Part shown: piece by piece, positions 8,592 to 17,629 of the stretch
Layout: each line of letters opens with the position of its first letter
How positions within the stretch are numbered: the stretch's first letter is position 1
NCBI GenBank assembly: GCA_048569615.1
Contig: JBLIRK010000005.1
Span: 1-64,000 of the forward strand
DNA from: JAYEPK01 sp048569615
Lineage (GTDB): Archaea; Thermoplasmatota; Penumbrarchaeia; Penumbrarchaeales; Penumbrarchaeaceae
DNA length: 64,000 bases
Direction: 5' to 3'
Notes under the pieces: model-generated
Told to the model about the DNA's origin: nothing
Databases searched by the model: none
What the model saw: only the letters and a program-made list of their open reading frames with translations
Translations under genes and position numbers: made by a program

Positions 8592-11500
8592 TGGAGCTCA
8601 CCAGGATGCAGGAGCTCGCCCTGGACATCAACAGGAATATAGCCGTCACAGCCGGGGCCGGTTCCGGGAAGACAAGGGTTCTGGTGGAGAGGTATATCTC
8701 CATACTGGAGAAGGACCCGGGGATACGACCGAAGAACATACTGGCCTTGACCTTCACGGAGAAGGCAGCATCGGAGATGAAGGAGAGGATAAGAAAGTCG
8801 ATAAGGGAGAGGTACCGTGATGACCCCGTAAGATGGTTCCCTGTGATGGAAGAGCTCGACAGTGCGGACATATCCACGATCCATTCCTTCTGCACTAGGA
8901 TTGTGAGGACCGAACCTGTTCCCTGCGGTGTCGACCCGGACTTCAGGGTGATCACGGAGACGGAATCCGCCGAGCTGCTCAGGGATACCATCAACTCCCT
9001 TCTTACCACGGACGGGCCGGAATCCCCATCGCTCAGGAGGCTCCTGGTTGATTACGGACTATACAACACCACAAGGACCCTGAAGGAGCTTATGAAGGAG
9101 CGGGCGAGGTCCCGCCTCGACATGGGATCCGCCGAATTCGCCAGAAGGTCCCTGGAGAAGCTGGATATGGACCATGAAAGGAAGTTGTCGGAGGCCATTT
9201 CCGGTCTGGAGGAGATCCTTCCGGGACTGATTTCGATAAAGGATATTCCCGTCCCCGATGTCCCCAGGGATACCGCGGTCCCGCTCATGAAAGCGCTTCA
9301 ACCATTATTCAGGAAGTTGGATGGCCATAGGGAAGGCGCCGGATGGAGAAAGGAGCTGCTTGGGCTCCTGTGGGATGCGAGGGACCACATGCTGACCGCG
9401 AGAGGTAATGTCAGGGGGGTGGCGAGACTAGGCAACAGCTCGGTTTGGAAGGAGAACCACGGCAGGTTGAAGGAATGCTTCGGCATGCTATTTCCCTTCG
9501 TTCGCGGCAGCAAGGAGATACTGCCTTTCGTTACCGATCCCTCCCTCTTGGAAAGGACCCGTGAGAGATTGATGGACCTCCTGATGGTATTCTCGGTCAT
9601 GGTGGAGAGGTTCCAGGAGAGGAAGAGGGAGCATAACGGACTGGATTTCGACGACCAGATATCCCTGGCCCTTGAGCTGTTGAGGACGAACGAGGGCTCC
9701 ATGCTGGAATCCCTCAGACGGCGCTACCGTCATCTTCTGGTGGACGAGTTCCAGGACACCGATCCGCGGCAGTGGGAGCTTGTGAACCTCCTCTGGGACG
9801 GGGGGAGCGGCTCCAGGCTCTTCATCGTTGGCGATCCCAAGCAGTCGATCTACGGATTCCGTTCGGCCGATGTGAGGCTCTTCCTTGAGGCCAAGGAGCG
9901 GATAGACGAACATGGGGACGGTTCCGATGTGGTACTGGACCTCAATTTCAGGTCCAGGGAAGAGATTATAGAGCTCGTGAACCACATATTCCCGGACATA
10001 ATGGAGGAGGGATCCAAAAGATGGGGAGTCCCGTTCGATCCCCTGGATGCATGCAGGCCGGGGGGAGGCACCGTGACCCTGGTCGGGGTCCTGGGTGCGA
10101 GGGGAGCCGAGGCCAGGGAGGGAAGGAAGGCGGCGGAGCTGATTAAGAGAGCCGTCCGCAATTGGACGGTCAGTGACGGGGAAGGGGAAAGGCCGGTCTG
10201 CTTCGGGGATATTGCCATACTTCTCCCCACACGGAACGGGATCCGCCACTACGAGGACGCCCTGAGGTTGGGATCGGTGCCTTATCAGATATACAAGGGA
10301 AAGGGCCTTTTCGAAAGGCAGGAGGTGTCGGATATCATGTCCCTTCTCTCCTTCTGCTCTGATCCCACCGACGACCTTTCCCTGGCCTCCCTGTTGAAAG
10401 GTCCTTTTTTCGGATTGAGCGATGAGGACCTCATTAGGATCTCGAGGCAGAGCGGTTCGGGTCTCCTCGAGAAATTGGGAGGGCTGGAGGAGTTCCGGGA
10501 CGACCATGGTCTGGTCAGGGCAATGCTCGAGGTCTCGGGAGCGCTTCCGCCTCATATTGCACTTAGGGAGATCTTCGAGATGACCGCCGTATATGCTTCT
10601 CTCGGTGGTGCAAGGGAGGCCAGGAACTTCGACCGGATGCTAAATTGGGCAATGGATGAGAGCTCGGCCGCTACGACGGGAGAGCTTGCTGAAAGGCTCA
10701 GAAGGGTGGTAACGGAGCCCCCTAAGGAGGGAGAGCCTCCCATGGATTTCTCGGAGGATTCCGTTACCGTCATGACCATCCACTCAGCCAAGGGACTGGA
10801 ATGGCCGGTTGTCCTCGTGCTTGGTATGAACCACGAGATGAAGGGAGGGGGATGGACGCCCCCATACATCCTGGACCCCGATGCGGGACTATCCCTGAAG
10901 GTGATGGATACTAGGAACGGCGAGCTAGTTCCCAGCCCCTCCTTCTCCCATTCCAGGGAGGATGCTGAGCAAAAGGAGACCGAGGAGCTCAAGAGGTTGC
11001 TCTATGTGGCCTGCACCAGGGCGAAGGACCATCTAGTACTCAGCGGAGCCGTCAAGATCCGAAGCAGGGACGATTCGGGGGAGCTCAGCGGCATGTTCAA
11101 ACTTCTCTGGAACTCCCTTGATCTCTCGATCCCGGACCTGCAGGAAGGTGTGAAGCTTGCAGGGAGTGTAACTGTGAACCTGGTAGAGGTCAAGCAGGAG
11201 GACCTTGCCGAACTGGTCGAGGAGGAGGAAGAAGCCTCCCCGGTTGCTCAGGTGCCTTCCGGTTCCCATGAGCTGCCTCTTCTTCTCCCCCTGGTCTCTG
11301 GTAAGCATACGTTCCTTAGCTCCCCTTCGAGGATCCTTAAGGACGGTATGGAGAAAAGGGAGCTCGACTTCGACTATCCCGATCTCTTGGAAGGTCCGGG
11401 CATGGATGTGATGGGGGATATGGTCCACGCTGTTCTCCAGGGCATCCCGCTCGAAAGGGTCCTTGCGGAGAGGGGAGCTTATGACAGAAAGGGTGAAGTG

Positions 11501-11779
11501 GAGCTGATGGTAAGGGAGTTCGGAAAGAAACTGGAGGAGGAGGGAATAGAGAGGATCGGTTCCGAGGTGGAGGTGGTAGGGGTGGAAAAGGAGCCCATGC
11601 TTGGGAGGATAGATCTCCTGGGAAGGGACAGGGAAGGTCTTCTTGTCGTCGTGGATTTCAAGACCGGTCGTCAAAGGGAGGAGCACCTTGAACAGGTGAA
11701 GCTCTACAGCTCACTGCTTGAGAAGGTACTGAAGGAAAGGGTCCGGGAAAAGGTCCTCTATCTGGACGGGTCCGGCTGA
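8591..11779 (+). CDS. AddA-like UvrD-family helicase-nuclease
   Basis: 1062 residues. Superfamily-1 motifs in order: Walker A TAGAGSGKTRVLVERY near the N-terminus; LTFTEKAASEM (Ia); STIHSFC; LVDEFQDTDPRQW (Walker B); VGDPKQSIYGFR (III); LNFRSREEI (IV); VMTIHSAKGLEWPVV (V); LLYVACTRAKDHL (VI). The C-terminus carries a nuclease motif VVDFKTGRQREEHLEQVKLYSSLL. ATG 8591 overlaps the TGA of the AddB-like gene by one base, so the longer reading from 8537 is rejected. Expected role: ATP-driven unwinding and trimming of double-strand ends. This pair is typical of bacteria and notable in an archaeal setting. Confidence 0.87.
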   Translation: MELTRMQELALDINRNIAVTAGAGSGKTRVLVERYISILEKDPGIRPKNILALTFTEKAASEMKERIRKSIRERYRDDPVRWFPVMEELDSADISTIHSFCTRIVRTEPVPCGVDPDFRVITETESAELLRDTINSLLTTDGPESPSLRRLLVDYGLYNTTRTLKELMKERARSRLDMGSAEFARRSLEKLDMDHERKLSEAISGLEEILPGLISIKDIPVPDVPRDTAVPLMKALQPLFRKLDGHREGAGWRKELLGLLWDARDHMLTARGNVRGVARLGNSSVWKENHGRLKECFGMLFPFVRGSKEILPFVTDPSLLERTRERLMDLLMVFSVMVERFQERKREHNGLDFDDQISLALELLRTNEGSMLESLRRRYRHLLVDEFQDTDPRQWELVNLLWDGGSGSRLFIVGDPKQSIYGFRSADVRLFLEAKERIDEHGDGSDVVLDLNFRSREEIIELVNHIFPDIMEEGSKRWGVPFDPLDACRPGGGTVTLVGVLGARGAEAREGRKAAELIKRAVRNWTVSDGEGERPVCFGDIAILLPTRNGIRHYEDALRLGSVPYQIYKGKGLFERQEVSDIMSLLSFCSDPTDDLSLASLLKGPFFGLSDEDLIRISRQSGSGLLEKLGGLEEFRDDHGLVRAMLEVSGALPPHIALREIFEMTAVYASLGGAREARNFDRMLNWAMDESSAATTGELAERLRRVVTEPPKEGEPPMDFSEDSVTVMTIHSAKGLEWPVVLVLGMNHEMKGGGWTPPYILDPDAGLSLKVMDTRNGELVPSPSFSHSREDAEQKETEELKRLLYVACTRAKDHLVLSGAVKIRSRDDSGELSGMFKLLWNSLDLSIPDLQEGVKLAGSVTVNLVEVKQEDLAELVEEEEEASPVAQVPSGSHELPLLLPLVSGKHTFLSSPSRILKDGMEKRELDFDYPDLLEGPGMDVMGDMVHAVLQGIPLERVLAERGAYDRKGEVELMVREFGKKLEEEGIERIGSEVEVVGVEKEPMLGRIDLLGRDREGLLVVVDFKTGRQREEHLEQVKLYSSLLEKVLKERVREKVLYLDGSG

Positions 11780-11866
11780 TGATCAGCGTTGAACTGTAAC
11801 AATGTTGTGGAAACCCTTATGTACCAGTTTCTTTTAGGCGACCCGTCCAGGGATGCTTGGCACTCT

Positions 11867-11878
11867 GCTTAAAAATAC
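11867..11878 (+). promoter_or_regulatory. TATA-like element for the metallophosphoesterase gene
   Basis: GCTTAAAAATAC is centred about 23 bases before ATG 11896, predicting a leaderless transcript. It marks the end of the AddB/AddA-like unit. Confidence 0.5.
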
Positions 11879-11895
11879 TGTAAAAAGGTGCATTG

Positions 11896-12807
11896 ATGAT
11901 AGAGCCGTACATGGAGAAGAAGATCCAGAATGTCTTCCAACGATCACCCGTCTTCAAGCTGGGTGAGAGGGATAGGATGGTGGTCGTGTCGGACCTCCAT
12001 ATGGGAGACGGCTCGGTGAATGATGACTTCAAGAGGACCTCCCGTCTGTTCTCCGATGTTTTCAGCGGATATTACCTGGATAACGGCTTCGACCTTCTGC
12101 TGAATGGGGATGTCGAGGAGCTCCACAAGTTCGTCCTCCACGGGATCAGGAAGAGATGGGCTTCGATCTACGAGCTTTTTCAGAGGTTCCAGGACGAACT
12201 ATCCCTTATGAAGATCATCGGGAACCACGACATGGACATCTGGTCGAAGCGCTCCGAGGACATCATAAACGAGCATTACAGATCGGCAAGGATGAAGTTC
12301 AGGGACGCGGAACTCTTCTTCCTCCACGGCCACCAGGCATCCAACTACCTTGAGAGACTGCATAACACCCAGAGGGTCATGCTAAGGACCGTCGGGAATT
12401 CCTTCAAACTGAAGAATTTCACACTGGACCTTGGAAAGAAAGGCGTAACCAGGAAGGAGGAGCGGCTCAGCTCCTATTCGCTGCGAAAGGGTATAATGAC
12501 CTTCATGGGGCACACGCACAGACCGCTCTTCGGGAGCGATTCCAGGACACCGCTGCTATACAATTCCGGGGCGGCAATAGGAAAGAAGGGGATAACCACC
12601 ATCGAGATCGACAGGGGGAGGCTGAACCTCGTACACTGGTGGGACAAGAAGGTGGTAAAGAGATACCTGAATCCCGACCGCTTCGACCCTGAGAGGCTTG
12701 GCAGGAGGGACGTGTACAGGGTTGTGCTCAAGAGCAGAAAACTTCAGGACATCTTCGACACCTGGTCCCTCCCCTCACGGGAAAGGATGCTCACCATGCA
12801 TGTGTAG
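11896..12807 (+). CDS. Calcineurin-like metallophosphoesterase
   Basis: 303 residues with the complete two-metal motif set: SDLHMGDG (D-x-H), LLNGDVEEL (GD), KIIGNHDMDIW (GNHD), FLHGHQ and MGHTHRPLF (GHxH). The overall layout recalls UDP-2,3-diacylglucosamine pyrophosphatase-like enzymes, but the substrate cannot be read from the sequence. ATG 11896 is chosen because the TATA element places the transcript start there; a TTG three bases earlier is also in frame. Its 3' end overlaps the convergent C39-like gene by 64 bases. Confidence 0.85.
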   Translation: MIEPYMEKKIQNVFQRSPVFKLGERDRMVVVSDLHMGDGSVNDDFKRTSRLFSDVFSGYYLDNGFDLLLNGDVEELHKFVLHGIRKRWASIYELFQRFQDELSLMKIIGNHDMDIWSKRSEDIINEHYRSARMKFRDAELFFLHGHQASNYLERLHNTQRVMLRTVGNSFKLKNFTLDLGKKGVTRKEERLSSYSLRKGIMTFMGHTHRPLFGSDSRTPLLYNSGAAIGKKGITTIEIDRGRLNLVHWWDKKVVKRYLNPDRFDPERLGRRDVYRVVLKSRKLQDIFDTWSLPSRERMLTMHV

Positions 12808-13379
12808 CCGTCGAATCCCAGATGTTTGGAGAACCTCCTCATGGAATAGGATTCAATACCTGCCGTCTCCGGATTTGCAATCTTAACCTTCTTCGAGTCC
12901 ATTTCCACTACAACGACCCAGTGCGGGATCGGCACGATCTCCCTCATCAGCCTCGTGGAGATAAGGACGATGGGAAAGAAGCCTCGGTCCAGATCCTCCC
13001 TGATCCCTGCAGTTGTTGTCGTGCCCCTCTCCTCCAGGACGCCAAGCCTTCTTGCCTCTTCCTTTTTTGTTTCATAGAGCCTCTCCATTCTCTCCGCATC
13101 TATGGCGGGAAAATGGTCCTTGAGCCTTTTCGTGAACCCGATCTCCTCGCCGCTCGCCCTTACCTTGACCTTGAAGCCTCTCCTCAGTGCCGCAAGAGCG
13201 AGACCGTAGGAACTGGTCGCCCTCGATTCCCCGAGGTTTGCATCCTCCCAGATTGAGACCTCCGTTCCAAGGCCGAGAGCTGTGTTCTCATCCATGGCTC
13301 CCATCACCATCAGGAGCGAGGCGGGGCCGCATGAATAACCGAACGACTGCTTGTAAAGTGGAAATTTTCCCTTCACCAT
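12744..13379 (-). CDS. C39-like (papain-fold) cysteine peptidase domain protein
   Basis: 211 residues, no signal peptide. The N-terminus KQSFGYSCGPASLLMVM carries the nucleophile Cys17 in the Q-x(n)-C-G-P-A-S pattern of the peptidase C39 / C39-like-2 families; the His is in IPHWVVVVEMD and the following acidic residue in IANPETAG. These families include bacteriocin-leader peptidases and many uncharacterised proteins; no ABC transporter is fused or adjacent. A minus-strand TATA-like GTTAAATAC at 13398-13406 lies about 23 bases before the ATG, predicting a leaderless transcript. The target is unknown. Confidence 0.75.
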   Translation of the reverse strand: MVKGKFPLYKQSFGYSCGPASLLMVMGAMDENTALGLGTEVSIWEDANLGESRATSSYGLALAALRRGFKVKVRASGEEIGFTKRLKDHFPAIDAERMERLYETKKEEARRLGVLEERGTTTTAGIREDLDRGFFPIVLISTRLMREIVPIPHWVVVVEMDSKKVKIANPETAGIESYSMRRFSKHLGFDGYTCMVSILSREGRDQVSKMS

Positions 13380-13396
13380 GGAACCAAGTATAAGAG

Positions 13397-13406
13397 TGTA
13401 TTTAAC
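13397..13406 (-). promoter_or_regulatory. TATA-like element for the C39-like gene
   Basis: Minus-strand GGTTAAATAC is centred about 23 bases before ATG 13379. The rest of 13407-13627 holds the upstream region of the plus-strand lipid-kinase-like gene, including a second weak TATA-like GTTAAATC near 13557. Confidence 0.45.
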
Positions 13407-13627
13407 CGATGTTCCTGAAAACTTATCATGGAAGGTGAAAAGGAGATATTTTCCGTTTTCATCCGATATCCGGTGACCGGATGTCCTTCAGGAATGCGGC
13501 GGAACTCAATATCGAACACGGGGACTCATCGAGGAAGAAGGGCCTTTGAGAGAAAGGTTAAATCCCCTTTTCCCCAATACTTCCAGGGGAGCTCAAGAAA
13601 ATATTTCATGATCGGGGGAGCCTTAAT

Positions 13628-14566
13628 TTGAAAGAAGAGGTCAGGATATCCTGTATTTTCAATCCGGAGGCAGGCAGGGGGAGGTTCCGGATCGGTCCGT
13701 CGGAACTGGAGAAAATGCTGAAGGACAAGGCCAGGGAGAAGAACAAGGAGCTCCGGCTGGAGATGTCGGTCACCGAAAGGACAGGGGATGCCGAGAGGAT
13801 TGCGAGGAAGCTCTCCAAGAAAGATACCGACACAATCGTGGCCTGCGGCGGTGACGGGACCATTTATGAGGCGGCCAACGGCATGGTGGACAGCGGTAAG
13901 GCGCTTGGTATAATTCCGATCGGTTCGGGAAACGATACGATGACCTCCATAAACGGCGGCCCCAGGCCCATGGACGACTGCATATCGGACATAATCAGGG
14001 GGATCAGACATTCGGTGGACGTAGGCATGATGAACGACCGCTACTTCATGAACGTGGTGGGCGTGGGCATGGATGCAGCGATCAATCACGAAGTGGCAAA
14101 GAGGAGGGGAATGGTCCTCAGGTTCGGTCCCACGTTCCAGTATTTCTTCTGCACCTTCAGGGTGATACCGACCTGGAGGGACATGGAGATGCTGCTGACC
14201 ATAGACGGCACCGGTGAGGTGAAGAGGGAGATAAAGATGCTCACCGTAGGGAACGGAACGACCTGCGGCGGCGGTTTCCGATTGACGCCGCTTGCCAGAA
14301 TGGACGACGGCCTTTTGGACGTTGGTATAATCAACAAGGCTGGAACTCTCAGAACGCTGACTAGCGTACCGAAGGCCTTCAAGGGAAAGCATCTGGACCT
14401 GGACCTGACGGATTACAGGAAGATGAGGTCTCTCAAGGTTAGGACCGAGGACGACAGGGAGCTGCCTTACCACATCGATGGGGAGAAGGGATTTGCCAGG
14501 TCCTTCGAGTTCCAGGTATTTCAGGGGAAGATGTGGACCGTCCATCCACTCAAGGGAGTGAATTGA
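13628..14566 (+). CDS. Diacylglycerol/sphingosine-kinase-family (DAGK_cat) protein
   Basis: 312 residues. The N-terminal catalytic domain shows CIFNPEAGRG, the nucleotide motif ACGGDGTIYEAANG and IIPIGSGNDTMTS (GGDGT and GSGND signatures). The C-terminal half is the beta-sandwich (FMNVVGVGMDAAINHEVAKRRG; GGGFRLTPLARMDDGLLDVGII). Members phosphorylate lipid hydroxyls; in archaea the likely target is an ether-lipid alcohol such as archaeol, which is inference. It begins with TTG, preceded by GGGGGAG at about 9 bases; no in-frame ATG lies nearby. Confidence 0.85.
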   Translation: MKEEVRISCIFNPEAGRGRFRIGPSELEKMLKDKAREKNKELRLEMSVTERTGDAERIARKLSKKDTDTIVACGGDGTIYEAANGMVDSGKALGIIPIGSGNDTMTSINGGPRPMDDCISDIIRGIRHSVDVGMMNDRYFMNVVGVGMDAAINHEVAKRRGMVLRFGPTFQYFFCTFRVIPTWRDMEMLLTIDGTGEVKREIKMLTVGNGTTCGGGFRLTPLARMDDGLLDVGIINKAGTLRTLTSVPKAFKGKHLDLDLTDYRKMRSLKVRTEDDRELPYHIDGEKGFARSFEFQVFQGKMWTVHPLKGVN

Positions 14567-14611
14567 ATTTTACCTTCAACTTATGGAGTTATCATTGTAC
14601 AGATTGATATG

Positions 14612-14624
14612 AATATAATTTAAT
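14612..14624 (+). promoter_or_regulatory. TATA-like element for the FG-GAP/PKD surface protein
   Basis: AATATAATTTAAT precedes a predicted transcript start near 14645, followed by GGGAGGG at 14652-14658, which sits 7-8 bases before the CTG at 14666. Confidence 0.5.
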
Positions 14625-14665
14625 ATGCGTCTCAATATCGTAAAGAAAGACGGGAGGGAATAACT

Positions 14666-17629
14666 CTGAAGAACCTCAAGATCCTCTTGCCCGCACTGTT
14701 GCTGCTGACCTCAACGGCTTTTCTATTCTCATTTGGGGCTGATCCGGCCCCCACCAGGGACATAACCGGGAACACCAAGGTATCAACCGGTCTGATGCAG
14801 TCCGCTTCCTTTTCGACTGTGGAGGTCTCCGATTTCGACGATGACGGTCAGGACGAGATCTTCCTGGGCGGGGCCGGGAGGAGCAACCCGAGGACCAGGG
14901 GCATCAGCGCTTATACGTTCCACACCAACAACAACACCTGGTCATCCTTCGGTTCGGGGCTCCCGGGTCCGGGCACGGGCGAGTACTACGGAGCCCTGGG
15001 TCTGGGCGACGTCAACAAGGACGGCAACATGGATATTGCGGCCCCGATCCCGACTGCCTGGTATGCGACCTCCACGAACGAGGTCCACATCTACACTAGC
15101 ACCTCCCAGGGAGCCTTCTCAAAGGCTCATACCTTTTCACTGGGCAAGTCCAGCAACGAGGCGGAGATAGCCGACCTTGACGGGGACGGGAACATGGATG
15201 TGATCGTCTCCTACGTTGGCGGTCTGAAGACCTATTTCGGCTCGGGCTCCGCAACCTCATGGACAGATAAAAGTCCGAGTTCCAACGGCTACGAGATGGA
15301 CGGCGTGGCGGTCGGGGACCTGAACCATGATGATCTTCTCGACCTGGTTGCCACACCGTATTTCTCGACCACCAAGGTCTTCATGTACATCCAGGGGAGC
15401 TCAAGGTCCTGGTCCGAGGTCACCTTCAAGAACACAAGGAACGAGGCCTTCGGCATAAAGATAGCGGACGTCAACGGCGACGGGGACAACGACGTTATCT
15501 TCGGCTCCAGGGGAGAGGGTATAAAACTGTACTGCGGCAACGGAGGCGGCTCATCGGGAGGAACGTCCTTCTCATGGACCGATAACTCGACCGGTCTTCC
15601 GACCAGCGGCGGGGATTGGGGACAGGTGGAGCTCGGAGATGTGGATGGGGACGGCGACCTGGATGTTATAGCTTCTTCAAGCGGGTCCGACAGGGCGAGG
15701 ATATTCCTCAACAATCTTCCCGGCTCATGGACCGAGCTGTTCACACAGTCCGCAGATTACCTCACCGTGGGCGGTTCGGCCTACGGCGCTAATTTCGGCG
15801 ACTGGGACGGTGACGGGAGGCTGGATGCCACAGCCTGCTCATGGGGAGGGGGGGTCGATGCCTATCTTATCGACAGGAGCGGCTCTCCACCTCCTCCCCC
15901 GGTGAACCAGAGGCCCACCCCTGATGCGGGGGAGGACCAGGAGGTAATGCTCGGAGATATCGTTTACCTCGATGGGAGAGACAGCTTCGACCCGGAGGAT
16001 GCCCCCGACGGAGACGCCGCGGGCTCCGCGCTTACCTATGACTGGAACGTAACCTCGTATCCATCGGGCTCGATCATAAGGGCCGCTTCCCTGCAACCGG
16101 GCGACTCCTCGTCACAGATCAGCTTTCAGCCGGACAAGGCGGGTATCTATAAGCTGACCTTGAGCGTCAGGGACAGCGACGGCGCCTGGTCCAACCTATC
16201 CGACGAGGACGAGGTGATGATAAGGGTCCTGAAGCCGAACGATCCCCCTGTTGCCGATGCAGGAACGGACCTGTCAGGGTATGTAGGCAGCGAGATCAGG
16301 CTCAACGGGGCCGCTTCCTTCGACGTTGACGGCTCCATCGAAACATGGGAATGGACCTGCACCTCCCACACTTTGACCCTGAGCGATCAGGGCACCTCCA
16401 GTCCGTCTTTCGTTCCGGATACTCCCGGCGTCTACACTTTCAGACTCAGGGTCAGGGATGACAACGATACCTGGTCGGAGCCGGACACGGTGGATGCAAC
16501 TGTGCTTGAGGTCGGTCAGAACCTTCCCCCTGTGGCCAATGCCGGACCCGACAAGAGCGCTCAGGTGGGAGAAACTGTGACACTTGACGGCTCCGGTTCC
16601 TATGACCTCGACGGATCGATAGTCACCTGGGATTGGACCTGCTCCTCCCATACGGTCGCGTTCCAGAGCCGAAACAGCTCCTCTCCTTCCTTCACGCCTG
16701 ACCAGGCAGGTCCGCACTCCATCTCCCTCAGGGTCAGGGACGATAACGGAACGTGGTCCTCCTCAGACGGAGTGATCGTAAACGTGGATGAGCCCTATGT
16801 CAACCGGGCCCCCACGGCGGTCGCGGGAGAGGATAGAGAGGTACTGGTCGGCGACCTTGTCGTTCTGGACGGCAGGGATTCCATAGATCCTGACGGTATC
16901 GTGGTTCAGTACAACTGGACATGCACATCGCACTCCATCACGCTGAACGGAGCCCTAACAGCGACCCCATCCTTCGTTCCGGAAACGCCGGGTACCTATG
17001 TCTTCACCCTTTCTGTCTCGGACGACAGCGGGGCATGGAGCGAGGAGGTCACGGTCACAATAACTGTCGATCCAGTTCCCGTGGTCCCAACCTTCGATAT
17101 CCTTCTCGGCCCCTTCCTATATGACGACGGAAGCCCCATCTCCGGAGCCGAGGTGAAGCTCATCATCGGCGTCACCGAGTTCGTTAGAACGACGGACGGG
17201 ACGGGAAAGGCCTCCTTTTCCGGCATAAAGGCGGGGGAGCACAAGGTGAAGGTATCCCTCGATGGAAAGGAGATCATCTCGCTTTTCGATATCGTCGTCA
17301 CTGATGCGGGGTTAGTTAATGTGGAAGGGGGATATCCCACAGCCTCGAGGGATGTTCAGCCCCAGCCGGATGACGATGATGAGATCCAGGATGATGACGG
17401 CGACACGGGATCGAGCAATATCGGCCTGATAGTGGGTGTCGCTCTTGGAGTGACAGCGCTCGTCGCAGCAGCGGTGATCGGCCTCCTTGTATTCCTGACC
17501 AGGAGGAAGTCCGGGGATGAAGAGGAGGAAGGTGAAGCGAAAGATGTCTGTCCCCGCTGCGGATGGCATCTGGAGATGGACGAGGACTTCAACAGGCTCA
17601 AGTGCTCCCGGTGCGGGAGGTTCGGGTGA
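14666..17629 (+). CDS. FG-GAP propeller / PKD surface protein with C-terminal membrane helix and cytoplasmic zinc ribbon
   Basis: 987 residues if read from CTG 14666. That reading gives a standard signal peptide (LKNLKILLPALLLLTSTAF) with SD sequence at correct distance. The first TTG (14687) would cut into the signal and sits about 30 bases from the SD; no ATG is available. Order of parts: seven FG-GAP/VCBS blades at about 45-400 (DVNKDGNMD, DLDGDGNMD, DVNGDGDND, DVDGDGDLD and others, calcium-binding type); four PKD domains at about 410-800, each with the NxWTCxSH-like core in the later three; one carboxypeptidase-regulatory-like domain (800-880); an acidic linker; a transmembrane helix (about 910-935); and a C-terminal zinc ribbon CPRCG...CSRCG. 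Exact role unknown; adhesion or envelope structure is likely. Confidence 0.85.
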   Translation: MKNLKILLPALLLLTSTAFLFSFGADPAPTRDITGNTKVSTGLMQSASFSTVEVSDFDDDGQDEIFLGGAGRSNPRTRGISAYTFHTNNNTWSSFGSGLPGPGTGEYYGALGLGDVNKDGNMDIAAPIPTAWYATSTNEVHIYTSTSQGAFSKAHTFSLGKSSNEAEIADLDGDGNMDVIVSYVGGLKTYFGSGSATSWTDKSPSSNGYEMDGVAVGDLNHDDLLDLVATPYFSTTKVFMYIQGSSRSWSEVTFKNTRNEAFGIKIADVNGDGDNDVIFGSRGEGIKLYCGNGGGSSGGTSFSWTDNSTGLPTSGGDWGQVELGDVDGDGDLDVIASSSGSDRARIFLNNLPGSWTELFTQSADYLTVGGSAYGANFGDWDGDGRLDATACSWGGGVDAYLIDRSGSPPPPPVNQRPTPDAGEDQEVMLGDIVYLDGRDSFDPEDAPDGDAAGSALTYDWNVTSYPSGSIIRAASLQPGDSSSQISFQPDKAGIYKLTLSVRDSDGAWSNLSDEDEVMIRVLKPNDPPVADAGTDLSGYVGSEIRLNGAASFDVDGSIETWEWTCTSHTLTLSDQGTSSPSFVPDTPGVYTFRLRVRDDNDTWSEPDTVDATVLEVGQNLPPVANAGPDKSAQVGETVTLDGSGSYDLDGSIVTWDWTCSSHTVAFQSRNSSSPSFTPDQAGPHSISLRVRDDNGTWSSSDGVIVNVDEPYVNRAPTAVAGEDREVLVGDLVVLDGRDSIDPDGIVVQYNWTCTSHSITLNGALTATPSFVPETPGTYVFTLSVSDDSGAWSEEVTVTITVDPVPVVPTFDILLGPFLYDDGSPISGAEVKLIIGVTEFVRTTDGTGKASFSGIKAGEHKVKVSLDGKEIISLFDIVVTDAGLVNVEGGYPTASRDVQPQPDDDDEIQDDDGDTGSSNIGLIVGVALGVTALVAAAVIGLLVFLTRRKSGDEEEEGEAKDVCPRCGWHLEMDEDFNRLKCSRCGRFG

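Noticed and set aside
9488..10555. Minus-strand open frame of 355 codons inside the AddA-like gene
   Set aside because: It lies wholly opposite conserved helicase motifs and has an implausible composition.
13428..13631. Plus-strand frame of 67 codons ending at the TTG start of the lipid-kinase-like gene
   Set aside because: The placement is suggestive, but the sequence has no fold-like pattern, and promoter elements for the flanking genes lie within or next to it.
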